This document shows, in pieces, positions 7,751-14,802 of a DNA stretch of 64,000 nucleotides. Position 1 is the stretch's first letter. The number at the start of each line of letters is the position of its first letter. This stretch comes from JBQTKD01 sp963703165 (GTDB taxonomy: Bacteria; Actinomycetota; Actinomycetes; Sporichthyales; Sporichthyaceae). The translations under genes and the position numbers were made by a program. Where the stretch lies: assembly GCA_963703165.1 (NCBI GenBank), contig OY969798.1, positions 3,100,001 to 3,164,000 of the forward strand. The letters are read 5' to 3'. Below the pieces are notes generated by a model. The model made no database searches and was not told the DNA's origin. It saw only the letters and a list, made by a program, of their open reading frames with translations.

Positions 7751-8649
7751 TGCACGAAGCTTCCACGGGCCCGGCCGACGTTGTCGGCCGGGCCCGCGAA
7801 ATTGAGCTGCTGGTCTCTGCCCTTGAAGCCGGCGCCCACGTGCTTCTCGAGGGCCCGCCGGGGACCGGGAAGACCACGTTGCTGCGAGCCGTGGCGGCCG
7901 AGTCCAAGTCCTCGTTCGTGTTCGTCGAGGGCAACGCCGAACTGACTCCGGCCCGCCTTGTCGGTCACTTCGACCCGGCACTGGTGCTGGAACGTGGGTA
8001 CAGCGCCTCGACGTTCGTCGACGGGCCGTTGGCCGAGGCACTGCGGGCCGGCGCCCTGCTCTACGTCGAGGAGACCAACCGGATCCCGGAGGAGACCCTC
8101 AACGTCCTCATCACCGTGATGAGCGAGGGCGAACTACACGTACCGCGGCTCGGTCGGATCGCGGCCGCCGAGGGCTTCCGCCTGGTCGCGGCGATGAACC
8201 CGTTCGACTCCGTCGGTACGGCCCGGATCTCCTCGGCCATCTACGACCGGGTGTGCCGGCTCACCATGGGTTACCAGGACGCGGGCGACGAGTTCGACAT
8301 CGTTCTGCTGCGCGCCCCCAAGGTCTCGGCGGTGTGGCGTTCGCGCGTGGTCGACCTGGTGCGGCGCACCCGGGAGCACCCGGACATCCGCATCGGCTCC
8401 TCGGTGCGCGGTGCGATCGACATGACCCGATTGACCGTGGCCCTGGCGAATCGCCGCGGTGTGAGCCCCGACGACTGGCACGCCGGCTTCGACGCGGCGT
8501 TGGTGGCCCTGTCGGGGCGCATCCGTCTGCAGGAGGCCACCAACAAGTCCCCGGAGGACGTCGTTCGGGACCTCTACGAGGCCGTATTCGGCAAGGAACC
8601 CAAGCCGGCCGACGAGCAGTCAGGAGCCGATGCCCAGGGGGGAGCCTAG
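7750..8649 (+). CDS. MoxR-family AAA+ ATPase
   Basis: A 299-residue MoxR-type AAA+ ATPase with Walker A GPPGTGKTT (about residues 35-43), a Walker B variant LLYVEETNR (about 98-106) and the sensor segment AAMNPFD. MoxR ATPases pair with von Willebrand A proteins (as in CbbQ/CbbO and NorQ/NorD) to insert metals or activate enzymes. Here the partner follows directly, and the alcohol dehydrogenase precedes with a one-base TGATG overlap. The likely job is maturation of that dehydrogenase or of a related enzyme; this is inference from position. Confidence 0.88.
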   Translation: MHEASTGPADVVGRAREIELLVSALEAGAHVLLEGPPGTGKTTLLRAVAAESKSSFVFVEGNAELTPARLVGHFDPALVLERGYSASTFVDGPLAEALRAGALLYVEETNRIPEETLNVLITVMSEGELHVPRLGRIAAAEGFRLVAAMNPFDSVGTARISSAIYDRVCRLTMGYQDAGDEFDIVLLRAPKVSAVWRSRVVDLVRRTREHPDIRIGSSVRGAIDMTRLTVALANRRGVSPDDWHAGFDAALVALSGRIRLQEATNKSPEDVVRDLYEAVFGKEPKPADEQSGADAQGGA

Positions 8650-8735
8650 GCCCGCAACCGGCGGGCCTGCCCGAGCCCGGCCAGCAGCGGCGTAGTCGCC
8701 CCAAACCGGCCGACCGCACCACTCCGCGCTCGGAG

Positions 8736-9587
8736 TTGGCGGCGCGGCCGAAGTTCGCCGAGCTGTCACCCGAGGTCGGGGTGCTCGACGAGGACGCCTT
8801 CGACCGCGCGATGGCCGAGGATCCCGACCAGACCCTGGCGCTGCTCGTTGACATGAGCTCGGCGACCGACGAGTCGCTGCGCAAGGCCGCCCGAATGCTC
8901 GCCGGACGCGTGGTCCTCGACCGCGTACGCGTCGGCAATCCCCGCGGCCGTGGCATCGGTCGGCTGCGTTCGGTGCCGGCGGACCAGGGCGGCGACCTCG
9001 ATCTGGACGCGTCCCTCACCGCGATCGCCGATGCCCGGGCCCTGCGCCGCCCGCCCGCCCTCGACGAGCTGACCTCCCGCACCTGGGCCCGGCCCACCCT
9101 CGCACTGTGCGTCGTGATCGACGCCTCTGGCTCGATGGCCGGCACCCGTCTCGCCGCGGCTGCGCTCACGGCCGCCGCCTGCGCCTGGCGCGCGCCGGGG
9201 GACTACGCGGTGCTGTCGTTCGCCCGCGAGGTGCAGGTGCTGCGCGCCATGAGTTCCTCGCTCCCCGCCGACACCGTCGTCGACCGCGTCCTCGGCCTGC
9301 GCGGACACGGCGTCACCGCTGTCGCCACCGCCCTGCGTGCCGCCGCAGACCAACTCGCTCACACGCAGGCTGCCCGCCGCGTCGTCGTCCTGCTGTCGGA
9401 CTGCCGCGCGACCGACGAGAACGACCCCGTCCCCGTCGCGTCCCGGATCCCCGAGCTTCTCATCCTGGCGCCGGCCGAGGACTGCGACGCCGCCGCCGAT
9501 CTCGCCGCCCGCTCCGGCGCCCGCTGGGCCGGCGTCAAAGGCGCCATGGACGCCCCCGCCGCCCTCATCGACCTGCTCTCCCGCTGA
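8736..9587 (+). CDS. VWA-domain (CoxE-like) protein, MoxR partner
   Basis: A von Willebrand factor A domain protein with an intact metal-ion site: DASGS, the Thr in GHGVTAVAT and the Asp in LLSDCRATD. It is the expected partner of the MoxR ATPase upstream. The start is uncertain. In this frame the first usual start after the MoxR overlap is TTG 8736; GTG 8781 follows GAGGT. The translation upstream of 8736 (PEPGQQRRSRPKPADR) looks coding, and an ATG at 8630 with AGGAG in front would join it if the G6 run at 8637-8642 had one base fewer. A one-base indel or slip there is possible. Confidence 0.82.
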   Translation: MAARPKFAELSPEVGVLDEDAFDRAMAEDPDQTLALLVDMSSATDESLRKAARMLAGRVVLDRVRVGNPRGRGIGRLRSVPADQGGDLDLDASLTAIADARALRRPPALDELTSRTWARPTLALCVVIDASGSMAGTRLAAAALTAAACAWRAPGDYAVLSFAREVQVLRAMSSSLPADTVVDRVLGLRGHGVTAVATALRAAADQLAHTQAARRVVVLLSDCRATDENDPVPVASRIPELLILAPAEDCDAAADLAARSGARWAGVKGAMDAPAALIDLLSR

Positions 9588-9627
9588 CCCGAGCCCCCCC
9601 CGCCCCGGGATCTCCCCGACCCAGAAA

Positions 9628-9718
9628 TTCCCCGAGAGTGCAATTTGCGTACGGGGTTGCGGGTCGTTTGTCAGGGTTTGTGGGGATCTGGATTCCCCGA
9701 GAGTGCAAAATTCGTACG
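9628..9718. repeat. Dispersed repeat A, copy 1 (two 26-bp direct units, 65-bp period)
   Basis: Units at 9628-9653 and 9693-9718 both start TTCCCCGAGAGTGCAA and end CGTACG; the spacer holds the core GTTTGTCAGGGTTTG. Copies at 23149-23239 and 32524-32614 have the same unit length, spacing and a related spacer. It lies between the converging VWA and mftR genes. It encodes nothing recognisable and is not symmetric like a simple terminator. Confidence 0.85.
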
Positions 9719-9743
9719 CCCCGGCGATCTTGGGGGCGTGCTA

Positions 9744-10367
9744 CTAGCGGGAGCCGTCGGCGGTGCTGGCGGCGCTGAAACCGGCGGCCAGCGCGGCCAG
9801 GGCGGCGTCCAGGTAGACCGTGAGGTCCGCGTCCGCGCGGGCGGCCCAGCGGTCGAAGGCGGCCCTGGCCGCGGCGAGCGATGCGCGGCCGATCGCCAAC
9901 GGGTACAGCGAGTCCACGTCCTGGCCCAGGCGGGTGGCGGCGAAGTCGGCGACGGCCCGCTCCCAGGCGTCGTAGTGCCGTGCGGCCTCGGCCTGCAGCG
10001 ACGCGTTCGAGCCGATCAGGCTCATGCGCGCCCGGAGTTCGGGCACGTCCTCGGCCCGGTAGTGATTCACCCCGACGACGACGCGACGGATCGCCGTCAT
10101 CACCCCGACATTGGCCGGAATGGCTGCGAAGGCCGCCCGCAGCTCGGTGACCTCGGCGTCGAACTCGCTGAACAGGACGGCTGCCTTGCTGTCGAAGTAG
10201 CGGAAGAACGTGCGCCGGCTGACCCCGGCGGCCGCCGCGATCTGCTCGACGGTGGTCTCCTCGAAGCCGTGCGCCGCGAACAACCGGAGAGCCACGAGCT
10301 CGAGCTCCCGTGCGCTGGTGCCCGGCGGGCGCCCACGGCGGACGTTCGCGGCTTCGCTGTCACTCAT
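9744..10367 (-). CDS. mftR: Mycofactocin system TetR-family regulator MftR
   Basis: A 207-residue TetR-family protein. The N-terminal helix-turn-helix (TTVEQIAAAAGVSRRTFFRY) and the placement directly divergent from mftA identify it as MftR, known from mycobacteria as an acyl-CoA-responsive repressor of the mft operon. The start is ATG 10367, with a strong GGAGGT 5 bp upstream; the frame extends further only through the control region. It probably represses both itself and mftACEF-mftD through the paired motifs at 10395-10452. It converges on the VWA gene across repeat A. Confidence 0.88.
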   Translation of the reverse strand: MSDSEAANVRRGRPPGTSARELELVALRLFAAHGFEETTVEQIAAAAGVSRRTFFRYFDSKAAVLFSEFDAEVTELRAAFAAIPANVGVMTAIRRVVVGVNHYRAEDVPELRARMSLIGSNASLQAEAARHYDAWERAVADFAATRLGQDVDSLYPLAIGRASLAAARAAFDRWAARADADLTVYLDAALAALAAGFSAASTADGSR

Positions 10368-10394
10368 GGTCACCTCCCGGAGGTCTTGAATTGC

Positions 10395-10452
10395 GGCACA
10401 GCGTGCCGATATTCTCGCCCCAGGTCGATATTCGGCATCGCGTGCCAATATC
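10395..10452. promoter_or_regulatory. Tandem operator-like motifs between mftR and mftA
   Basis: Two similar sites, GGCACAGCGTGCCGATATT (10395-10413) and GGCATCGCGTGCCAATATC (10434-10452), lie 39 bp apart in the mftR/mftA gap. Each has a GGCA...TGCC dyad followed by an AT-rich tail; a further CGATATTC lies between them. TetR-family regulators bind such dyads, so these are the likely MftR operators. The repetition is seen; the binding is inferred. Confidence 0.6.
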
Positions 10453-10484
10453 CCACGCGAGCCCCCATTCTGTGAGGAGTCCCC

Positions 10485-10610
10485 GTGAGCCCCGAGCCCG
10501 TGAACCCCGCAATGTTGGTCGAGTCTGGTGCTGCCGTGATCGAGGACGTTGTCGCCGAGGATGTCCTCGTCGAGGACGTCTCCATCGACGGCATGTGCGG
10601 CGTGTACTAA
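10485..10610 (+). CDS. mftA: Mycofactocin precursor peptide MftA
   Basis: A 41-residue acidic peptide ending in the canonical core IDGMCGVY. In the known pathway MftC decarboxylates and cross-links the terminal Val-Tyr pair, MftE releases the modified dipeptide, and MftD converts it to the redox core. The start is GTG 10485, behind GAGGAG; the stop is TAA 10608-10610. The leader (residues 1-33) is rich in Asp, Glu and Val (IEDVVAEDVLVEDVS), as expected for recognition by MftB. It is 4 bp from mftC. It is too short for most ORF finders. Confidence 0.96.
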   Translation: MSPEPVNPAMLVESGAAVIEDVVAEDVLVEDVSIDGMCGVY

Positions 10611-10614
10611 ACCG

Positions 10615-11808
10615 ATGAAGCTGGTCGACGAGTTCGCGCTGGGCCTCGACGCCCCGATCTGTCTGACGTGGGAACTGACCTACGCCTGCAACCTGGCGTG
10701 CACCCACTGCCTGTCCAGCTCCGGGCGGCGAGACCCCCGCGAGCTGGACACCGCGCAGTGCAAGGCCGTCATCGACGAACTCGAACGGCTTCAGGTGTTC
10801 TACGTCAACATCGGTGGCGGAGAGCCGACGGTGCGTCCGGACTTCCTCGAGCTCGTCGATTACGCGACCGAGCATCACGTCGGCGTGAAGTTCTCCACCA
10901 ACGGCATCCGCATCGACGAGGCGATGGCGAAGCGGCTGGCCGCCAACTCCTACGTCGACGTGCAGATCTCGCTCGACGGCGCCACCGCCGAGATCAATGA
11001 CGCGGTGCGCGGCAAGGGCTCCTACGCCACCGCGATGCGGGCCATGCGCAACCTCGCCGATGCGGGTATGACCGGGTTCAAGATCTCCGTCGTGATGACC
11101 CGTCACAATCTGCCGCAGCTCGATGCTTTCAAGGCGATCGCCGACTCGTTCGGCGCCCAGCTCCGGCTCACGCGGCTCCGCCCCTCAGGCCGGGGCGCGG
11201 ACACCTGGGACGAGCTGCACATGCTCCCCGGCCAACAGCGTGAGCTCTACGACTGGCTCGTCGCCAACGGCGAGGGCGTGCTCACCGGGGACTCGTTCTT
11301 CCACCTCGCGGCCTTCGGGGAGTCACTGCCCGGGCTGAACCTCTGCGGCGCGGGCCGCGTGGTCTGCCTGATCGACCCGGTCGGCGACGTCTACGCCTGT
11401 CCGTTCGCGATTCACCCGGAATTCCTCGCCGGCAACGTCACCGACGTCGGCGGCTTCGCCGAGGTCTGGCGCACCTCGGACCTGTTCGCCGACCTGCGCA
11501 AGCCGCAGACCGGCGGGTCGTGCAGTTCCTGCGGCGCCTACGACTCCTGCCGCGGCGGGTGCATGGCGGCGAAGTTCTTCACCGGCCTGCCCTTGGATGG
11601 ACCCGACCCGGAGTGCGTCAAAGGCTACGGCGAATTGGCCTTGGCCGGTGTCGACTCGGCCGCTGCTCCGCGGTCGCCCGTCGACCACTCCCGCCGCGGT
11701 CGCGCGGTGCCGGTCACCATCGGCCGCCGTCGCCCCGAGCCGGATGCTGTTCCGGACCGGGCCTGCGACGTGAATCCGCTGGCCGGGCTGGCACTTTCCA
11801 AGGTGTGA
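10615..11808 (+). CDS. mftC: Mycofactocin radical SAM maturase MftC
   Basis: A 397-residue radical SAM/SPASM enzyme. The SAM-cluster motif CNLACTHC (Cys 25, 29, 32) follows CLTWELTYA, and GGGEPTVRPDF supplies the SAM-binding GGE motif. The C-terminal SPASM region carries the auxiliary-cluster cysteines (CGAGRVVCLIDPVGDVYACP and CSSCGAYDSCRGGCMA). It performs the two-step oxidative decarboxylation and cross-linking of the MftA C-terminus. The start is ATG 10615. It is followed 3 bp later by mftE, in the usual order except for the missing adjacent mftB. Confidence 0.95.
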   Translation: MKLVDEFALGLDAPICLTWELTYACNLACTHCLSSSGRRDPRELDTAQCKAVIDELERLQVFYVNIGGGEPTVRPDFLELVDYATEHHVGVKFSTNGIRIDEAMAKRLAANSYVDVQISLDGATAEINDAVRGKGSYATAMRAMRNLADAGMTGFKISVVMTRHNLPQLDAFKAIADSFGAQLRLTRLRPSGRGADTWDELHMLPGQQRELYDWLVANGEGVLTGDSFFHLAAFGESLPGLNLCGAGRVVCLIDPVGDVYACPFAIHPEFLAGNVTDVGGFAEVWRTSDLFADLRKPQTGGSCSSCGAYDSCRGGCMAAKFFTGLPLDGPDPECVKGYGELALAGVDSAAAPRSPVDHSRRGRAVPVTIGRRRPEPDAVPDRACDVNPLAGLALSKV

Positions 11809-11811
11809 CGT

Positions 11812-12492
11812 ATGGACCTGGCTGATCTGACATGGCCTCAGGTCGGTGCGGACGCCGGACCGGACTCGATTCTGGCCGTCCCTCTGGGGGCGACGGAGCA
11901 GCACGGACCGCACCTGCCGTTGTCGGTCGACACCGACATCGCGGGTGCGTTGTGCCGGGGGCTGGCCGATGCCCGCCGTGACGTGTTCGTCGCGCCGGCG
12001 TTGCCCTACGGCTCCAGCGGTGAGCATGCCGCCTTCCCTGGCACGCTCTCGATCGGGCAGGCGGCGCTCGAAGTGGTGCTGATCGAACTGGCCCGCTCGG
12101 CGACCGACACCTTCGGGCATGTGCTGTTCGTGTCCGGGCACGGCGGCAACGCCGCAGCCCTCACCCGGGCGGTGGCGACCTTGCGCGCGGAGGGCCGCGA
12201 CGTGCGCGCCCACCACCCGCGGTGGGACGGCGACCCGCACGCGGGCCGCCCGGAGACGGCATTGGCGTTGGCGCTGGATCCCTCGCGGGTGCACATGGAA
12301 CTGGCGGTCCCGGGCGATCTGCGTCCGCTGGCCGAGGTGCTGCCGCAGTTGCGTGCCGGCGGCGTGCGCGCCGTGAGCCCCACGGGTGTCCTCGGCGATC
12401 CCCGCGGCGCCGACGCGTCCGAGGGCATCGACCTGTTGAGCCGTCTCGTCGGGGATCTGCTGGACGACGTCGCAGCGTGGCAGGCGCGATGA
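11812..12492 (+). CDS. mftE: Mycofactocin peptidase MftE (creatininase family)
   Basis: A 226-residue creatininase-family metallopeptidase that cuts the modified Val-Tyr dipeptide from MftA. Metal-site segments are visible: PLGATEQHGPHLPLSVDTDI (Glu, His and Asp ligands), PYGSSGEHAAFPGT and FVSGHGGN. Its ATG lies 3 bp after the mftC stop, and its TGA overlaps the next gene by 4 bp (ATGA), so the operon is tightly coupled. Confidence 0.94.
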   Translation: MDLADLTWPQVGADAGPDSILAVPLGATEQHGPHLPLSVDTDIAGALCRGLADARRDVFVAPALPYGSSGEHAAFPGTLSIGQAALEVVLIELARSATDTFGHVLFVSGHGGNAAALTRAVATLRAEGRDVRAHHPRWDGDPHAGRPETALALALDPSRVHMELAVPGDLRPLAEVLPQLRAGGVRAVSPTGVLGDPRGADASEGIDLLSRLVGDLLDDVAAWQAR

Positions 12493-13298
12493 CGCCGCGA
12501 CCTCGCGCAGCGGTGGTGACCGGGGCGGCCCGAGGAATCGGGGCGGCCACGCTCGTCGCCCTGGCCCGCGAGGGGTGGGCGGTGCTCGCCGTCGACTCCT
12601 GCACCGACGACCCCACGCTCGGGTACCGCATGGCCACGCAGGCCGACCTCACCGAAGCGCTGGCCGCGGCGCGTGCCGCGGCCATCGGCAAGGACCGCGT
12701 CGCCTGCATCGTCGCCGACGTCCGCGACGCCGGGGCCATGGCTGCCGCGGTCGCCGACGCCGAACGGCGCTGGGGTGGGTTGGATGCCGCGATCGCCTGT
12801 GCCGGCGTCGTCGGGGGCGGAACACCGCACTGGGAGTCCTCGGCCGCGACCGAGCGCACCGTCCTCGACGTGAATCTCGGTGGCGTGCTGAACCTCGCCC
12901 GGGCCGCGGTTCCGGCGCTGTTACGTCGTCCGGCCCCGCGCGCCGGCCGCTTCCTCGCCGTCGCGTCGGCCGCCGCCACCGAGGGCCTGCCCAATCTCGC
13001 GGCGTACTGCGCCGCAAAGGCCGGGGTCGCCGGGCTGATCCGCGCGCTGGCCGTCGAACTCGCGGGCACCGGGGTCACTGCCAACGCCGTCAGCCCCGGC
13101 TCCACCGACACCGCGATGCTCGCCGAGTCCGCCCGCCTCTACGACCTGCCCGGTGCGGGCGAATTCGCGGCGCAACAGTGCCACGGACGCCTGCTCACCG
13201 CGGACGAGATCGCGGCCGTGCTCACCTTCCTCGCCGGCCCCGGATCGTCCGCCATGACCGGCGCCGTGATCCCCGTCGACGGCGGGCTGGCCCTGTGA
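12489..13298 (+). CDS. Mycofactocin-coupled SDR family oxidoreductase
   Basis: A 269-residue short-chain dehydrogenase with TGAARGIG, the CAGVVGGG region, the Ser of VASAAATEG, YCAAKAG (Tyr-x3-Lys) and a late AVIPVDGGL. It matches the SDR subfamily whose members occur with mycofactocin genes and hold NAD non-exchangeably. An insertion after strand 2 (DPTLGYRMATQADL) is typical of that subgroup. ATGA overlap with mftE and GTGA overlap with mftF place it in the operon. The substrate is unknown. Confidence 0.9.
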   Translation: MTPRPRAAVVTGAARGIGAATLVALAREGWAVLAVDSCTDDPTLGYRMATQADLTEALAAARAAAIGKDRVACIVADVRDAGAMAAAVADAERRWGGLDAAIACAGVVGGGTPHWESSAATERTVLDVNLGGVLNLARAAVPALLRRPAPRAGRFLAVASAAATEGLPNLAAYCAAKAGVAGLIRALAVELAGTGVTANAVSPGSTDTAMLAESARLYDLPGAGEFAAQQCHGRLLTADEIAAVLTFLAGPGSSAMTGAVIPVDGGLAL

Positions 13299-14734
13299 GC
13301 GGCCGCGAAAACCTGAGGGACGTCGTCCCGTACAGCAGCCTGTCAGCCGGTACTCGGGCTGACAGGCTGCTGCTGGGGACGACGTCCCCAGCGAATTGTC
13401 CGGTTCCGATCGGGTTCGGGGTCCGGCTGGATCCCAACTACCAGGAGGTCGCGCCGGGCACGCTCACCGGTGGTACCCCCGCCCGGATGCTTCGGCTCAG
13501 CCCCACCGGACAGGTCGCATTGCGCGAACTGCGTGCGGGCACCGTCCGCACTGCCGCAGGCGCGACCCTGGCCCGGCGCCTGTTCGACGCCGGCCTGGCG
13601 CACCCTGCCCCGCCCGCTGCGCCTGGGGACCTGACCGTCGTCGTGCCTGCCCATGACCGCACGGATCTGCTCGCGCAGTGCCTGGGCGCGTTGGGCACCC
13701 GATTCCCGGTCCTCGTCGTCGACGACGCCTCCGACGATCCGGACGCGGTCGCCAAGGTCGTCGCCGAGCACGGCGCCACGCTGATCCGCCGCGAGACCAA
13801 CGGTGGCCCGGCCGCCGCGCGCAACACCGGCCTGGTACACGTCGACACCGACCTGGTGGCGTTCGTGGACAGCGACGCCGTCCCGACCGCCGACGACCTC
13901 GCCCGTATCGCTGCGCACCTCGCCGACCCTGCCGTCGCCGCTGCTGCCCCCCGCATCGTCCCGGCCGAAAACCTTCGTTGCGTCCGACGGCTGGCGTCCG
14001 GTGGGCCCCGCTACATCGGACGCATGCGGCCTTGCGCATTGGATCTCGGCCGGCGGCCCGCACAGGTGGCCCCGTTCACCCGCGTCTCCTACGTGCCCTC
14101 GACGGTGCTCGTGGTGCGGCGCAGTGCTGTCGACGGTTTCGCCGAGTCGCTGCGCTACGGCGAGGACGTCGACCTCGTCTGGCGCCTGCACGCCGCCGGC
14201 CATCGCGTGCGCTACGACCCGAGCGTCGAGGTCGGCCACCACGAACCGATCACCTGGGCCGGGTTGCTGGAGCGGCGCTACCGCTACGGCACCTCCGCCG
14301 CACCGCTGAGCCGACGACACCCCGGCACGTTCGTGCCGCTGGCGCTGGAGCCGTTCACCGCGACAGCCGTGGCGGCCGTCCTCGCCGGCAGACCACGCAT
14401 CGCCGCGATCGCGCTCGCCGCCGCCCTGACCGACGAAACACTGATGCGTCGTCAGATCGGATTGTCCCCGGGCGGCGCTCCTAAGGCTGTCGTCACGCGC
14501 GCAGCGCGTACCTGGCGCAGCAGCAGCACCTACGCCACCCAACTCGCCGGCCCCGCCCTCCTGGCGGCCGCCCTCACCCGGCCCCGCGTCGCGGCGTGGA
14601 TCCTCGCGGATCCGCGCGCCTTCGCAGAGAACGTCGCCTACGGGGCAGGTGTCATGGCGGGGTGCGTTCGCGGACGCACCGCCGTCCCGATCAAGCCGTT
14701 GATCCGCCGTAGTCGCAGGAGGAGCAGTTCATGA
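13295..14734 (+). CDS. mftF: Mycofactocin glycosyltransferase MftF (with repeat-derived segments)
   Basis: A 479-residue GT2-type glycosyltransferase that adds glucose units to mycofactocin. Seen are the N-terminal domain (GFGVRLDPNYQEV, TPARMLRLSPTGQ), GT-A strands (DLTVVVPAHDR, VLVVDDASDDP), the metal-binding DSDA, and YGEDVDLVWRLHAAGH. The start is GTG 13295 in a GTGA overlap with the SDR stop. Two parts look repeat-derived. Residues about 8-31 are encoded by a 72-bp palindrome (family G). Residues 229-244 are encoded by a 46-bp palindrome (family D) also present twice at 35466-35584. The frame stays open through both, and the catalytic motifs lie outside them. Confidence 0.93.
   Translation: MSGRENLRDVVPYSSLSAGTRADRLLLGTTSPANCPVPIGFGVRLDPNYQEVAPGTLTGGTPARMLRLSPTGQVALRELRAGTVRTAAGATLARRLFDAGLAHPAPPAAPGDLTVVVPAHDRTDLLAQCLGALGTRFPVLVVDDASDDPDAVAKVVAEHGATLIRRETNGGPAAARNTGLVHVDTDLVAFVDSDAVPTADDLARIAAHLADPAVAAAAPRIVPAENLRCVRRLASGGPRYIGRMRPCALDLGRRPAQVAPFTRVSYVPSTVLVVRRSAVDGFAESLRYGEDVDLVWRLHAAGHRVRYDPSVEVGHHEPITWAGLLERRYRYGTSAAPLSRRHPGTFVPLALEPFTATAVAAVLAGRPRIAAIALAAALTDETLMRRQIGLSPGGAPKAVVTRAARTWRSSSTYATQLAGPALLAAALTRPRVAAWILADPRAFAENVAYGAGVMAGCVRGRTAVPIKPLIRRSRRRSSS
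13317..13388. repeat. Long palindromic repeat G, copy 1, inside 5' end of mftF
   Basis: The arms 13317-13348 and 13357-13388 pair at 29 of 32 positions around an 8-base loop; the outer ends read GGGACGTCGTCCC and GGACGACGTCCC. A decayed relative with the same opening (CCTGAGGGACGTCGTCCC) lies at 61875-61953 between converging genes. Here it is translated as part of MftF if the GTG at 13295 is the start. Confidence 0.8.
13979..14024. repeat. 46-bp palindromic repeat D, copy 3, inside mftF
   Basis: The element begins TGCGTCCGA and ends TCGGACGCA, exactly as the two intergenic copies at 35466-35511 and 35539-35584. Against the reverse complement of the first it matches at 42 of 46 bases. It encodes MftF residues 229-244 (CVRRLASGGPRYIGR plus one), between the GT-A core strand ending RIVPAEN and the conserved LDLGRRP. 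Confidence 0.85.
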
Positions 14735-14802
14735 GTGAGCTTGCGAGCGAATTATTCAGTGCCCCGGCGCAGCCGATCGGGCCGACGGAGGAGGTCCGAT
14801 GA
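14731..14802 (+). other. Bridging micro-ORF (23 codons) between mftF and mftD, repeat H type
   Basis: The ATG at 14731 overlaps the mftF stop (ATGA), and its TGA at 14800-14802 overlaps the mftD ATG at 14799 (ATGA). The predicted peptide starts MSELASELF and ends TEEVR. The opening ATGAGTGAGCTTGCGAGCG resembles the element between rex and hemA. Its last codons also hold the GGAGGT ribosome site of mftD. This placement mirrors mycobacterial MIRUs. Confidence 0.55.

Noticed and set aside
9628..9718. Direct repeats with spacer that look like a two-repeat CRISPR
   Set aside because: There are only two units per locus, the three loci share related spacers with a common core, and no cas gene is present. 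It is a dispersed repeat family.
12575..13294. Upstream extension of the mftF frame through the SDR gene
   Set aside because: It overlaps the SDR in another frame with Arg-rich composition; the GTGA overlap at 13295 is a normal operon start.
14731..14802. Treating the bridging micro-ORFs as ordinary peptide genes
   Set aside because: Their sequences belong to a repeat family, and their ends are fixed by the neighbours' stop and start codons. A peptide function is possible but not supported.
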